Positions 45,068-57,040 of a stretch of DNA of 64,000 nucleotides are shown here, piece after piece. Location of the stretch: contig CM046836.1 in assembly GCA_025618425.1 (NCBI GenBank), positions 17,064,243 through 17,128,242 of the forward strand, read 5' to 3'. Source of the DNA: Heliocidaris tuberculata (taxonomy: Eukaryota > Echinodermata > Echinoidea > Camarodonta > Echinometridae). The notes under the pieces are model-generated. The model was not told where the DNA came from and did no database searches. It saw only the letters and a list, made by a program, of their open reading frames with translations. Both the position numbers and the translations under genes were made by a program. The first letter of the stretch is position 1, and every line of letters begins with the position of its first letter.

Positions 45068-47505
45068 TTCGATGGAGTATTTATATGAAAATTATGTCCA
45101 TTTTGTATGCTGATTTACTATTTAAGCATTTTTGTAGACACTATAAAAAAATTTATATGTATATTACGAATTGTAAAGATAAGTCTCTATCTTGAATTTA
45201 GTAAGAGAATAATTATTATTTTGATTTGATGACGATATTCTATCTTCTGCATGTACCATGTTTTCTTTTGTAGAACATGTTCGTTATTATGCCTTGCATT
45301 GATAAATATTGATAGTCAAATTACCTGTCCAATTTATTTAAAAAATCAGAAAATACAACTTTGCAGCATATAAGGAGTAGTATATTATGAGAAGTTGATC
45401 TATACCCAAGTGTAAGGTGTATTGTACATGTATGTATAGTTTTATTTGTTCTTGTTCCCATAGTCCCATCAGGTGATTAATGCATAATTTTACTATGCCC
45501 TGATAATTTGATTGAAAATGTGTCCAGTTGCATTCAAATGAATTATTTAGCAGCATTTCGCAGTTTCGCACATTATTTTTTAAAAAAAAGCATAGTGCCT
45601 AATTGTGTCCTATTTTTGTCATAAATCTTGTCAGAATTACTTTTTCATTCCATGTATCCAAGGAAGTAGTGATGTATTCCCCCTTCATCTATTTCACCAT
45701 TGAATTTATAAGTTCAAGTTTGTAAGTTATTCCTCATAGATATTCATAAACGTATTGGATAATATTTTTGGGGAGTTGATAATCGTAAATGCATGTATGT
45801 TTAAAGCGTAAAACGAAATGTTTTGTGAAGGAGTATGTTCACCTTTCCACCATATTTTTCATGATTGTAGTGTACCTATATGGTGATGATGATGATGAAG
45901 ATGGTGATGATCTTATTTCTGCTGACTGCTAAGAAAGCAAGTATGTGTTTGTAGATAATGTTAGGCACTTGATATTTATATAATATTGTCTGGCCTTGAG
46001 AGGGATATGAGATATATTCCCTGAACTAGATTCATATTAACTGAGTCGAAGACGAGGGTGATATGGATCTAGTTAGGGCGATATATGTCGTATCTCCCGA
46101 AAGAAGAAGCCAGTCAATATTGTTATTATTATCCACATCATACATCTAGAGCAAGCCTACATGCATCTTCTGACTAATAGCCATTGTGATGTTACGTATC
46201 CAGTCCAAAATAATGCGCAATAAATGCTTCGCATAATAATGCTCGCTTATGTAATTGCTTGTGCGCAGCTGTATTGCTTCAGCCGCGTATATGACTGTAA
46301 CTGATCTCCAAGTTCCCGGATGTTAGACCAGGGAAAATACAAGGCTACATGTATGTTCCCCGGTTTTATAACACGTAAAGTCTGTAGGCTTTTGTGAAAG
46401 AGGGTGAATACAAGAAATATTACCCTCTTTGCCTGGTTTGCACCAAAGACGAGGGGAATACAATTTTGTAAAACCCCAGCTCAGATGTCTGATACGGATA
46501 ATAATGAGGATTATTGCCTTACCAAAAAGCACTTGCACATGGACTAGATTTCACTTCGAAAACCACTGCTTGGCCATTGAGTTGATGAAATGATTGGAAA
46601 TTGGTTGGAAATGAACCTTGTCTTTTATCTTATCATTTTCTTTATGAATTACTTTGAAATATTTTATAAGCCCTGTCTGTTGATGAAGAAGTAGTTTACT
46701 GAGGTATTCATACTAAACAGTTTCCGTTTAGACTATCTTTTGGGGTTAGCTTGTCCTTTAAAGAGATAAAACAGTTCTGTGGAGAAAAGTTGAACTTTAA
46801 ACTTCGAATATACCTTGTTACATACCATATCCTCGGAATACAGAATTTGCTTTCCAACATGTTTAAAATTGATTGCAATGATTTTCATTGATTGTTGATA
46901 ACTTGAATGAAATTAAAATCGAAATCATATAATACTAATGGAAATGATTTGAAAGACATTTTAAATCTCCTAAAATTCAAAAGCATCTTTAATTTTCTAA
47001 TAGCATTACTTTGATAAGCAGTAGGATTTCTCTAATTCTGTAAGTATTTTTTTAATTTTGAAGTCTAAATTGTTAACCAAGCAACCATTTGTTTCATAAA
47101 ATTTTCTTCACTAGATTTTCTGACCCCAGAATTGTAAAAAAATGATTTATTACGACTCGTATTTCTAGAAATACACACAAAGTGAATTTGTATCTTAGGT
47201 ATAAAGTTTCACACTATTATTATATGTTGAATTGCATATGAATACTATGTGGAAGTACAGTGTAGGCTTGGAATAACGAAGTTATTGGCAGATATGATTT
47301 TTGTGTTGTATTGACCTTTCACTGAAACTGAAATTTGCACAAGCTTCTGCTCTGTGCTAGGCCTTGATTTATTATAGGTAAACAAAAATCATTGTGGAAT
47401 GTGTCAAACACAATTGCAGTCATTTCCTGAAAATGACCACAATCTTGACATGTTCATCTATGTTCAATAGCCTCGTGCATTTTGCATTACGCCAAATTGT
47501 GATGA

Positions 47506-47621
47506 CCTGGGCCCTCTTGCATAAAAAGTTGCGATTAAACGCAAGTTCAGAATAACCCGATCCTGATTGGTTCCAAATCAAGTTGCATTTTATCGCAAAT
47601 TTTTATGCGAGAGGGCCCAGG
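47506..47621. mobile_element. Palindromic MITE, CCTGGGCCCTCTTGCATAAA ends
   Basis: CCTGGGCCCTCTTGCATAAA at the left is mirrored by TTTTATGCGAGAGGGCCCAGG. Related to 18013-18188 and 40037-40193. Confidence 0.85.
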
Positions 47622-48307
47622 TATTAATTTCAGTATGACTATTGCACAAGGTTTGGTCTCTTTGAGTATTTTGGATTGTGTTATTACTACTACAAACATA
47701 AAGTACAATAATTTATGGACATAGACATTATGTTTGTATGATCATATTGTAGAAAGTTTTTAATATGTACAAGAAATTCTACTGTAATTGAAATTTACTT
47801 TATTATGTGTTTGGTCTTCAATTTGCTTGAGTTGTATGTGACTAGCACTTGGTATCACAGAGATATTATTTGTCTATGTCTTAATCTAAGTTGAGAAATA
47901 AGCAGAAAGTGTGTGTTTGAGGAGATTGAAAGTTCAAAGAATGGGAGAGCAAAAGGGAAAGTGAATGAGAGAGGAAAGAGAGAGAGAAAGAGAAAGGTGG
48001 AGAGCTATAAAGAGGGAGATGGGGGGGGGGCGAGAGGGGAAGGGTAGCAAGAAAAGGGACATACTTGAAAAGGGAGGATGCAGAGAAAATACTTGGTGGT
48101 AAGACGGACTGAAAACGAGAGGAGAGCAAAGTCAGAGATAGTAATGTTTGTAAATGTCAGTAGTAGTGTAGGCTACAGTACATGTAGCTGATAGCAGGTT
48201 TACTATAAGTGTAATAATCTAATACAACGTTTAACATGACTATCGGTGTTTTCATAGAATAATTAATAGCTTTCTGTTTGGAGGTATATCACCAAATGTC
48301 TTCACTT

Positions 48308-48812
48308 TAAAGGGAAATCCAACCTTAATAGCAAGTTGCTTTGAAAGAAAGAGGAAAAAATCAGAGAAGCAGATTGGTGAAAGTTTGAACGAAATCGGAC
48401 AAGCAATAAGAAAGTTACGAATTTTTGAAAGTTGTAATAACTATACATATGGGAATTTCAAATTGGCCGAATAGGTAATGTCACTGTGATGTAGCTGTGG
48501 ACAACTCCCCCATTCGCTCCAACACACAAAATTACTAAAATGTCACTTTTTTCAAAATGTATTACTCAGTAGGATCTTTTTCTTTCATGAGGACCTATAC
48601 GACAAATGGGAGAGTTGTCCACAAAAATGTCACAATCGAATAACCAAATTGCCAATTTGAAATTCGCATAGATGTAGTGATCTCATTTTCAAACATTCAT
48701 TAACTTTCTTATCCTTGTCCGATTTCTTTCAAACTTTCACCATCCTGTTTTTCTTATTTTTCTGCTTTCACACAAATCAACTCATTGCCAAGGTTTGATT
48801 GCCCTTTAATAA
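48308..48812. repeat. Dispersed element with AAGGGAAATCCAACCTT ends, copy 2
   Basis: Nearly identical to 30937-31530, from TTAAAGGGAAATCCAACC to GATTGCCCTTTAA, with an internal deletion around 48597. A 3' fragment follows at 48931-49048. Confidence 0.8.
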
Positions 48813-49513
48813 ATAGCGATTCAAGTTCACGCCCGATGTTTGCTTTCTTGTGTGTTTGTCATTTAGCCTAGCTCATATTTGTCATTGTCATTATACAGAG
48901 AAGGCCTACCCTTGACCTAGTGATCTCATTTTTCAAACATCCATAACTTTCTTAGTCCGATTTCTTTCAAACTTTCACCATCCTGTTTTTCTTATTTTTC
49001 TGCTTTCATACAAATCATCTTATTACCAGGGTCGGATTGCCCTTTAAGGGGGAAAAAAAAGGTTGTTTGCTTCTCTTGCAGCATCGGGAGGCGCCAGGGT
49101 AATTTTTAGGGACGAGCAAATTTCTTAGAATTCTCCATCGTGACAACAACAACAACAAATGAAATTTTTTTAAAGAAAGATTCTCACATCTTTCGAAGCA
49201 TTATCATGTGTCCAAATCACTTAAACAGAAAATTTAGAATTTTTATTGGGTAAGTTTGGTAAATTGCAGGAGGGAATTTAATTGCCCCTGACCCTGCTTC
49301 CCCTTGACAGTTAAACTTCATTATTTACACGTTTTACTCTCTTTTCTGAGCTATCGTTTTAAAATCCAAAGGAAGAGCATCTTTCTTTGAGTGGTCCGAA
49401 CGATTTTCTAAATGTTGCATGTATGATAGTTGATACGACTGACCTCGAGTACTAGCGCTTGATATGCGCGGTTGGGCATTCACAATTGGACGAGCGATGA
49501 TGCTCCCGAACGT

Positions 49514-49521
49514 TGACGTCA
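49514..49521 (+). promoter_or_regulatory. CRE-like TGACGTCA upstream of vtRNA copy 1
   Basis: A perfect palindromic CRE 92-99 bp upstream of the RNA start. A TATATATA box at 49584-49591 lies at about -25. The same arrangement recurs at other copies. Confidence 0.65.
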
Positions 49522-49612
49522 CAATATTTGTTCTATCATCTTTATTATAATTGGGCATTCAACGAGAAAAATGAGTTGGGAGGTATATATAGGCATATGT
49601 ACCGCTACTTTC

Positions 49613-49730
49613 GGCTGGCTAAGCAGTGTGGATACTTCGTAACACAAAATGGTTTGTACTTATCTGCTAAATAAGCTTTGTGGGTTCAATCCCCACTGCG
49701 TATCTTTCTACACGCGCCATCCAGCCTTTT
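49613..49730 (+). ncRNA. vtRNA: Vault RNA gene, copy 1
   Basis: Vault RNAs are small Pol III RNAs bound to the vault ribonucleoprotein particle. This 118-bp unit starts GGCTGGCTAAGCAGTGTGG, followed by ATACTTCGTA. It has a B box (GGGTTCAATCCCC), a small GCGT...ACGC hairpin, and ends CCAGCC followed by TTTT. Known vertebrate vault RNAs begin GGCUGGCUUUAGCUCAGCGG, continue with UUACUUCG and end in a CCAG-UUUU-type terminus that pairs with the 5' end. The A-box region (GGCTAAGCAGTGTGG), terminal stem and terminator all fit. CRE-like and TATA-like boxes lie upstream. Identification is by pattern and recall, not a covariance search. Confidence 0.85.
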
Positions 49731-49745
49731 GCATGATACTAATTT

Positions 49746-50890
49746 TAGCTTATCTAAAAATCCTCTTCAGTCAGTCGCTGATATTCATAGGCCAACCATT
49801 ATGTTTGGCATGATAAATATTTCATTTAGGAATTGTTTTTCACTTTTACTTTGGGGTTCACTTCGTATCATTTCGAATGTGAACTATATAAATTATTGTT
49901 TTTTTTTTGTTTTTTTTTACAGAATTGAGCACCATTTCTACCAGGTATTGTGTATCCGATTCCAATGATATCATATTTTCATCACAGTTATTATTCTAGT
50001 TGCTTTTTAAATAAAACTATACAACAACTTTTGAAAATTCTGACTTAATTTTTATTGCGGTTGTGCAATCGAAAATGTAAACAATTGGTTAAGGACACAA
50101 GGACATTTAAATCGGCTATGTGAACAATGTGCATACGTTTTTAGACTAATGTAAAGATAATGAGGGTTCGATTGGTGAGATTGATTTAAATACTGGTTCG
50201 ATCCTTACGCACCCTTTTCCATACGCGGGGATTCAGCAGTTTGATAGGTGCCGTTTTAACTTTTCCAAAATTTCCTCATGTTGGCGGGGAACCATTTGGA
50301 AATTTAGATTTAAAGCAAAATGATCAGGCCCATCCTTCATAACTGACAACTCTGGGGTTGAGGAGCTGATCATAAACTCAAAAGGCAGGGGAAAAAATCA
50401 CATAGTCGTAATAGAACAGCAATCCATTTCATCAGTACGAGCGTGTCGTTGGTGTATCTGGATTATTTCGAGTCGGGATGTAGGACCAAATTTGCCGGAA
50501 AGTTACCTCAAACTTTTCCAACAAGCAAGCAAGCAAGCAAGCAAGCAAGCCAAAACGCTTCTAATTAAGATCATTAATTTCTACGAATTCCATATCTTAA
50601 TTGGCAGAGAAAAACATGGAATTTGTGGTTTGCGTTGCATTTAGATGAATTCAAATTATGTCATAGCTAGTACATAGAATGCTGAATTGATGAAATAGAC
50701 GTGTCAAGTTGCTATCATCCTGAATATAGTACTAAGCAGGCCTAATCTGTCCCTCTCATTGAATCATCACGAGCTATATATCTCTAACAATGTTGACAAA
50801 AAACAAAAAACAAAAAAGCATACGAAGAAGTGAATATAAATATGAATGACATCATTTGAAATGAAAATTATCACAAAAATAGAATGGGGG
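49746..50890. other. Non-coding stretch between vtRNA copy 1 and block B
   Basis: AT-rich, with an (AAGC)n microsatellite near 50521-50550. No ORF or RNA gene is supported. Confidence 0.5.
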
Positions 50891-51083
50891 AAAAAATGGG
50901 TACTAGGTAGCGCGAGTGGATCTTTCATGGGATCGACCCCCACGGTATAGCCATATCAGCCAACTCAGACAGTACAGTTAGATGCGAAGTAACCACATCG
51001 CCAAGCTAGCGACCCGCTCCGCCGGCGTGACAGATTGATATATAATATTTCGCTTCCGTCAGGTTGAGTATGTCGCAATCATG
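50889..51083. repeat. Conserved cassette B, copy 1
   Basis: It holds GGTAGCGCGAGTGGATC, then GGGATCGACCCCCAC, and about 60 bp on GCGAAGTAACCACATCGCC and AAGCTAGCGACCCGC. Copies at 56795-56995 and 60138-60545 keep these blocks while spacers differ. GGTAGCGCGAGTGG is roughly complementary to CCACATCGCCAAGCTAGC, so a hairpin is possible. Confidence 0.75.
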
Positions 51084-51108
51084 TCTCTCCGTCTATCCGC
51101 CCCTCCCC

Positions 51109-51250
<142 letters not shown>

Positions 51251-51321
51251 CCCTCTCCCCGTCTACCCATGGACCTTGGTCCACCGGTCTGTATCCCGAA
51301 TATTCAAGGATAGTTAATAAA

Positions 51322-51498
51322 TAGCGATTCAAGTTCACGCCCGATGTTTGCTTTCTTATGTGTTTGTTTAGCCTAGCTCACATTTGTCATTGTCATTATA
51401 CAGAGAAGGCCTCTACCCTTGACCCGATGGCTTAAAATCATTTTAATATGTGCATTGCTGTACCAGTTACATTTAGGGATCATATTTCATCCTTCCCC
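51322..51498. repeat. Block D, copies at 48811 and 57061
   Basis: TAAATAGCGATTCAAGTTCA and the next ~100 bp match 48811-48920. The 3' part, through CATCCTTCCCCTC, matches 57061-57215. It links the segmental duplications. Confidence 0.75.
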
Positions 51499-51529
51499 TC
51501 TTTCTCGGGGGGGGGGGGGGGCACAGTGC

Positions 51530-52130
51530 CCCCACTTTTTCCAGTACCCAAAAGTACCCTTTTTATTTCTGAAAAATGTCCCCTTTCTCTCTTATACTTA
51601 TAGGTGCCCTTTTTAATACTGAAAGTGCCCCTTTTTCTTTTTAATAAGTGCCCTTTCCCCTTCTGATAAGTGCCTATTTTTATCCTTCTGATAAGTGCCC
51701 TTTTCAAATCTGATAATTGCATTCTTATCTCTATAATAAGTGCCCTCTTCTCCTTCTGACAAGTGCAATTTCACTTCGGATAGTTGCCCCCTTTTCTTTC
51801 TAATAAGTGCCCTTTTTCCCCTCTGATAAGTGCCCCTTTTCAAATCTAATAATTGCCCCATTTTCTCTCTAATATGTGCCCTTTTCTCTTTTGACTTTTG
51901 ATAAGTGCATTTTTACTTCAGATAGGTGCCCCATTCCCCTTCTAATAAATGCCTATTTTCCACTTCTAATAAGTGCCCTCTCTTTACTTTTGAAAAGTGC
52001 CCCCTTCACTATATATGCACTATTTCTCTTCTCATAAGTGCCAGTTTTCACCTCTTATAAGTGCCCCTTTCCACCTCTGATAAGCACCCTTTCCTCTTGA
52101 AATGAGTGCCCCCCCCCTTATACCTATATT
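51530..52130. repeat. Degenerate tandem array of ~20-30-bp TGATAAGTGCCC units
   Basis: Roughly 20-25 imperfect repeats of the pattern CTNATAAGTGCCCTTTTC. One strand is strongly pyrimidine-rich. The minus strand stays open in places and reads periodic Lys/Gly/Leu-rich peptides, a by-product of the repeat. Confidence 0.8.
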
Positions 52131-53243
52131 TCCCATGCACTGTCTCTTACAAAAAGAGCCAAATCTAGCTTCAAAGAATCAGAACAGCTTTGTGTAGTAA
52201 CATGTACTCATATTACTACAACTGCAATGTAAGCCATCGGAGCTGGAGGCAAGAGGGGCACAATGCTCACCCCCCCCCCCCTTCTTAAGCAAAGGATTTC
52301 TCATTCCGCTAGCTCGAATGTGCCCATAATTTGCACCAAGTAAGGGAAATAATTTATGATAATTTCCCCAATACTCGCTTGCTACGCTCACTCGCTCTTA
52401 TAGTAGGCTTATATGAAATCAAGCAGATCGCATAATAATGTTGATATCGATGTAATCTCAAAGAAAAACGACAGGGTTAATATTACACTACGCATTAAAA
52501 GATCATTCACATTTCCCCAAATGAATTTGCTGTTGTCATTTTCATTATATCGCTGTAAATAATGCACAACCGAAGGACTTCAGCATTAGAAAAAAGTTGA
52601 AAATTTATGCTCGTTCGCTTCGCTCGCTCGCACATGAATGATTAGACCATTACACACAATTGCTAATAGGGGAAGCTGAAGTAGAACCACCATAAAAATT
52701 AAGAAGAAATTGCGAGATAATATATTGATTAGATTGTAGGGTAATACCAGTACCAATGTCACAAAATTGGCAATTTACGCTTTATGTTCACCCCTTGTAG
52801 GTGCACCTTTATTCCTCCAAAAGTGCCCCTTTTTGTTGGTGCCCCCAGCCACTTTGAATGACGCTCCGCCGCCCCTGTCCTTTTCCCCTCCCCCCCCCCC
52901 TCTCTCTCCTGCCCCTCCTCTCTATCCTATTATCTTTATCACTCTATATAATATCCTTCTTCTCTCTCTCTTTCCCTCTCTCCCCCTCCCTCTCTCTCTC
53001 TCTCCTCCTCTCAGTTTCGCCCCCTCTCTCTCTCTTTCTCTCTCATTTTTTCAGTTGTTATTTATTTATTTATCTATCTGTCTATATGTTATTCATGTAT
53101 CTATTTATTGATCTATTTGTTATTTATATATTTATTTATTCATTCATTCATTCATTCATATGCATATTCATATACACTATGTATATCAAACATTTATAAA
53201 TATTTTACTCTCCCTCTCTCTGGCACACACATACTCTATCTCC

Positions 53244-53274
<31 letters not shown>

Positions 53275-53344
53275 CCTCCCTGACTGTACTTTCTCTCTCT
53301 CTTTCTTCCTCCCTCCCTCAGGCTCCACTTCTCTCTCCTAGCCT
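52131..53344. other. Low-complexity C/T-rich stretch
   Basis: It includes poly-C runs, CT-rich tracts (52880-53050, 53255-53340) and TTTATTTATT/CATTCATTCA repeats. No gene is supported. Part (52900-52960) resembles 57240-57300. Confidence 0.6.
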
Positions 53345-53555
53345 CACCCTGGTTTCTAGAACCACTGACAGTGCCCTCTCTTTTTGCCCCTCTTATCTTA
53401 TTTGCGTCGAGGTATTATAATCTAATGAATTTTATTTGATTTTGACATTTCCATTAATTTTCAAGTCATATTTCTGAGGGGGGCTCCCTTCCAAATTTCC
53501 TATTTTCATGAAATCAGGGATAAGTAAGAGATAGTCACTGCATAAGTGCTTTGCA

Positions 53556-53671
53556 AAAAGCTGGATCGCGCGTGTAGAAAGTGACGTAGTGGGATTTGAA
53601 CCTACAACTCTTTAACGACAATAAAGCGCAATCATTTTGCAATACGAAGTATCCACACTGCCTAGCCAGCC
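53556..53671 (-). ncRNA. vtRNA: Vault RNA gene, copy 2
   Basis: On the minus strand it starts GGCTGGCTAGGCAGTGTGG, has ATACTTCGTA, a B box GGTTCAAATCC, a GACGTCACTTTCTACACGCG-like segment and ends CCAGCTTTTT. A TTTATATA box at 53696-53703 (about -28) and TGACGTCA at 53764-53771 (about -97) lie upstream. It is part of an inverted duplication with copy 7. Confidence 0.85.
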
Positions 53672-53763
53672 AGTATCACTAGGTAGTGGAATAGGTATAT
53701 AAACATGCGCAGTGGTATTGCATCAGATGTTGACATCATGAGTTGACATCTCTACCAGGGATG

Positions 53764-53771
53764 TGACGTCA
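53764..53771 (-). promoter_or_regulatory. CRE-like TGACGTCA upstream of vtRNA copy 2
   Basis: A palindromic CRE about 97 bp upstream of the RNA start, with a TATA-like box at about -28 in between. Confidence 0.6.
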
Positions 53772-53812
53772 CTGACGTGTTAACGCCCTCTATAGAGCTA
53801 GTTCTTTGATTT

Positions 53813-53999
53813 GGGCGTTGTGGCGTGCGCCTGTAATCCAGCCAACAGTGGAAGTTATAAAGTGATTCAGCGGATCCAGGTTCGATACTGAGTCACGTCT
53901 TTCGGATTGTGACGTTAAAGGTCGGTCCCCAGACCGGCAGACGTCAATAATCATATCTGACTGATACACGTCTGTAAAAAACCCAATTACATCCACACA
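53813..53999 (+). mobile_element. SINE with a 7SL/Alu-like head, copy 2
   Basis: It starts GGGCGTTGTGGCGTGCGCCT, then GTAATCCAGCC, then AGGTTCGATACTG (B-box-like), a body with GGTCGGTCCCCAGAC, and a tail AAAAACCCAATTACATCCAC. About 85% similar by eye to 17345-17526. A Pol III retroposon by structure. Confidence 0.7.
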
Positions 54000-54493
54000 A
54001 ACGTAGGCTATTTTTTTTAAAATGAGAAATAAAAAAAAAAATCATGATAAATAAGTGCTATAGCAATGGCACCATTCAAACTTGCGTCTTGACTAGTTCA
54101 TACAATTTCCTTGACTTCCTGAAAATATGAAGGGGTGTTTTTTTTTTCTCTCTTTACAGGGGCTGCAACTTAGACTACCCACAAACCTGGTCTAAGCTAC
54201 AGTGGTTATGAGGTTTCTTGGGCTGCTAATAAAGTCCCCATAAAATCCCACTGGGACCAATTTCCTGCTGTCTTATGGGACTGATTTGAACCAGTAATTA
54301 TCCCTCTTCAGGCAAATATGAAAAAAGTGTTGAAATATGTATTTTGATTTTATATGAATTTTTTTCAACAATGACATTTGGTAGGGGTCGAAGGGGAACT
54401 ACAGAAAACGACTGGATCTAATTATAGGCGTGCGGCCTCATGGTGCAATTTCTCACACTGCAAGTTCATATAGCAATTATGCTTCCTGTCGAC
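54000..54493. other. Non-coding spacer upstream of vtRNA copy 3
   Basis: No ORF is supported. CATATAGC just upstream of copy 3 could be a weak TATA-like site. No CRE is seen. Confidence 0.4.
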
Positions 54494-54613
54494 GGCTGGC
54501 TAAGCAGTGTGGATACTTCGTATAGCAAAATTGAAATTGCACTTAACCGTCGTTTAAGAGTTGTGGGTTCGAATCCCACTACGTCTGTTTCTACACTCGC
54601 GATCCAGCCTTTT
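54494..54613 (+). ncRNA. vtRNA: Vault RNA gene, copy 3
   Basis: A 120-bp unit starting GGCTGGCTAAGCAGTGTGG, with ATACTTCGTA and the canonical B box GGTTCGAATCC, ending CCAGCC and TTTT. Upstream lacks the CRE found at copies 1, 2, 4, 7 and 9, so expression may differ. Its 3' half is closest to truncated copy 8. Confidence 0.82.
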
Positions 54614-55163
54614 GGCTATCTCTAACCTCTGATTTCATAATCACGAAATCATATCAAACTAATGATTGTGCAATGAATATTACCAAACGTCTCCAATTTG
54701 AAAAAAAAGAAGAAAGAAATCGGTTGTTTACTTCTCCTCCAGCATCGGGAGGTGCCAGGGTATTTTTTTAGGGACGAGCAAATTTCTTAGAATTCTTCAT
54801 CTTGACAACAACAATATCATATGAAAAAGATTTTTAGAAAAATTCTCACATCTTCCGAAGCGTTATAATTATGTGTCCAACAGAAAAAATGAAATTTTTA
54901 TTGGGTAAGTTTGGTAAATCGCAGGAGGGAATTTAATTGCTCCTGGCCCTGCTTCCTCTTGACATTAAACTTCATTATTTACACGTTGTACTCACTTTTG
55001 TGAGCTATCGTTTTAAAATCCTATGAAAGAGCATCTTTCTTTGACGTGGTCCGAACGATTTTCTAAAATATATGATACTTGATAGCTGATACCACTGACC
55101 TCACTGGCGCTTGATATGCGCAGTTGCATCCACAATTGGACGAGCGATGATGCTCCCGAACGT

Positions 55164-55171
55164 TGACGTCA
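55164..55171 (+). promoter_or_regulatory. CRE-like TGACGTCA upstream of vtRNA copy 4
   Basis: 98-105 bp upstream of the RNA start, with a TATATA box at about 55240-55246 (about -25). Duplicated together with copy 1. Confidence 0.65.
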
Positions 55172-55268
55172 CACTAATTGTTCTATCTGACCTTATCTTC
55201 ATTATGATTGGGCATTCAATGAGAAAATGAGTAGGGAGGTATATATAGGCATATGTACCACTGCTTTC

Positions 55269-55387
55269 GGCTGGCTAAGCAGTGTGGATACTTCGTAACA
55301 CAAAATGGATTTGTACTTATCTGCTAAATAAGCTTTGTGGGTTCAATCCCCACTGCGTATCTTTCCACACGCGCCATCCAGCCTTTT
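55269..55387 (+). ncRNA. vtRNA: Vault RNA gene, copy 4
   Basis: Near-identical to copy 1: same 5' end, same B box GGTTCAATCCC, same ACGCGCCATCCAGCC end with TTTT. Differences are a one-base insertion and TTCC for TTCT in the 3' hairpin loop. It arose by the block A duplication. Confidence 0.85.
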
Positions 55388-55400
55388 ATATGATGCTATT

Positions 55401-56794
55401 TTTCCTTTTTTTTAAAAGAAGAAGAGGATCTATTGAGCTCATTGCTCCTGAAATGATAGCTCGAAAAGTTCCAAATATTAAGTGTATTTTCCAAACAGAC
55501 GTAAAGAAACTTGCCTCAGGCATTGGCTGAAAGGGGGGGGGGGGGGGGAGGCCTTACTGTTCCCCTTTTAGAACCCAACTGTGGCATACCTTAAAAACAC
55601 AGAGAAAAAAGAAGTGCCCATGATTATGTTTTTGTGGCCTTTAAATTTTAGACCCAAAGGGCACATGTTAAATTCGAATTTTTCTTCCTTTTTATTTGTC
55701 AAAAATTTCTTTCAGGGAGTTAACTAGCAACTAAGACATGTAGTAACTTAACCTTTTTTGCATGCTTTTTATAAAATTTTCGGAATCGTCGTCCCCCACC
55801 CACCCTCGCTTCACAGACTCTTGGATCCGCCTGGTCAAAAAAATATTGCACCTAGAGATTTTTCATACTTAATTTTGGGTCACTTTATCATGAATGTAGA
55901 TTATACCCTTCTTGTGACATTGACCACCATTTATATACTCAACCGACACTTTTTAATATAACTCGAAAAATATTTGATGAAATTCGTTCATTCAGAAAGC
56001 AAATGATGCAGAATTTTCTCACCCACATTTTCATTGGTTATTTGCTCATGATTGATTAGGTTTTCATCATGAAATAATGTTTTCATTGCGCAGTCGGTAC
56101 AAGAAAAAAGTTGCACTTTTTTGTTTCATAATGCAATGCAGGGTTTACATGACGTTTCAATTCTTTTCATTTTTGGTTCATGTAAAGACGGATGATTTGT
56201 GATTCAAATTTATGAAACTAAACATTACGATTTTTCAGTGCAGTTTCATAAATTTGAATTGCAAGTTATGCGCCTGTGCATGAACAAAAGAAGTGAATAT
56301 TTCGAAAAATTTCTGACTCGCAAGCAAAAAATTAATTATGCCACATTTGGATTTTAAAAAGGTTGCATGAGATGTTAGAGCGGAAACGTGTTATAAGGTT
56401 TCAAGCAAACTAGGTAAGCCTGACCATAAAATGAAAATTTAGCGGACTCTTTTTTTTTCTTCTAAAGACAGAGAAAAGTTATCTACTTTGGCGTCTCTAG
56501 ATCACATTCACATTCACATTATTCATACCAATACACTCTAAACGTGTTGAGTATAATTTTACCCGAAATATAAAACTTGTGAAATTTACAATATTACCAT
56601 AAGAGGTAGCATTTGAATAAATTCAAATTGTGTCAAAGTAAAATTGTATATGCGGAGGCTAAAATTATCCTGAATGTATTTTCTTTTGATTCATGAGAGG
56701 TTATTTCTTATTTCTGACAATGTTAAAGAACATAATAAGGAAGTGAATACAAATGTGACTGATGTTGCTAGAAGTGGAACTGACACAAAAATGG
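55401..56794. other. Non-coding stretch between vtRNA copy 4 and cassette B copy 2
   Basis: It contains a poly-G run near 55534 and AT-rich sequence. The short ORFs have no support. The right part corresponds loosely to 50580-50890. Confidence 0.5.
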
Positions 56795-56995
56795 CGCGAA
56801 AAAATAAAATGGGTACCAGTTAGCGCGAGTGGATATTACTTGGGATCGACCCCCACGGATCTATAACAGCCTCCATTGACAGTAAAGTTAGATGCGAAGT
56901 AACCACATCGCCAAGCTAGCGACCCGCTACGCCGATGTGACAAATTGCTTTATAATATTTGCTTCCGCCATGTTGAATATGTCGCAATCACGTCT
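56795..56995. repeat. Conserved cassette B, copy 2
   Basis: Matches 50889-51083 (TAGCGCGAGTGG, GGGATCGACCCCCACGG, GCGAAGTAACCACATCGCC, GTCGCAATC). Followed, as in copy 1, by a (CT)n tract (57001-57036). Confidence 0.75.
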
Positions 56996-56997
56996 CC

Positions 56998-57000
<3 letters not shown>

Positions 57001-57040
<40 letters not shown>

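Larger units (their letters stand above)
43718..49500. other. TMF1 3' UTR and 3' flank
   Basis: It contains a GATGAT-rich low-complexity tract (about 44160-44240), the uninterrupted MITE at 44841-45067, a palindromic MITE at 47506-47621, the repeats at 48308-48812 and 48931-49048, and block D (48811-48920). No protein gene is supported on either strand. Confidence 0.6.
49055..49745. repeat. Segmental duplication block A, copy 1
   Basis: It matches 54710-55400: GCATCGGGAGGCGCCAGGG against GCATCGGGAGGTGCCAGGG, GGGACGAGCAAATTTCTTAG in both, and on through the CRE, TATA and vtRNA copy. Offset about 5.66 kb. Confidence 0.85.
53345..53790. repeat. Block E, inverted copy of 60905-61355
   Basis: It runs from TTTCTAGAACCACTGACAGT through vtRNA copy 2 and the CRE to CCCTCTATAGAGCTAG. 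The same sequence lies in reverse complement at 60905-61355 around vtRNA copy 7. Confidence 0.85.
54710..55400. repeat. Segmental duplication block A, copy 2
   Basis: Colinear with 49055-49745, with small indels, and includes vtRNA copy 4 and its upstream boxes. Confidence 0.85.

Noticed and set aside
49678..49968. Protein ORF starting in the vtRNA copy 1 3' region; similar ORFs at 55282, 54440 and 62747
   Set aside because: They overlap the RNA units and their flanks, recur only because the segments are duplicated, and show no coding features.
50513..50560. CRISPR-like repeat (AAGCAAGC)
   Set aside because: A simple 4-bp microsatellite without spacers; the window is eukaryotic.
51613..51861. 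Periodic Lys/Gly/Leu-rich peptide on the minus strand
   Set aside because: Periodicity follows the DNA tandem array; no conserved start, splice sites or complete repeat reading frame.
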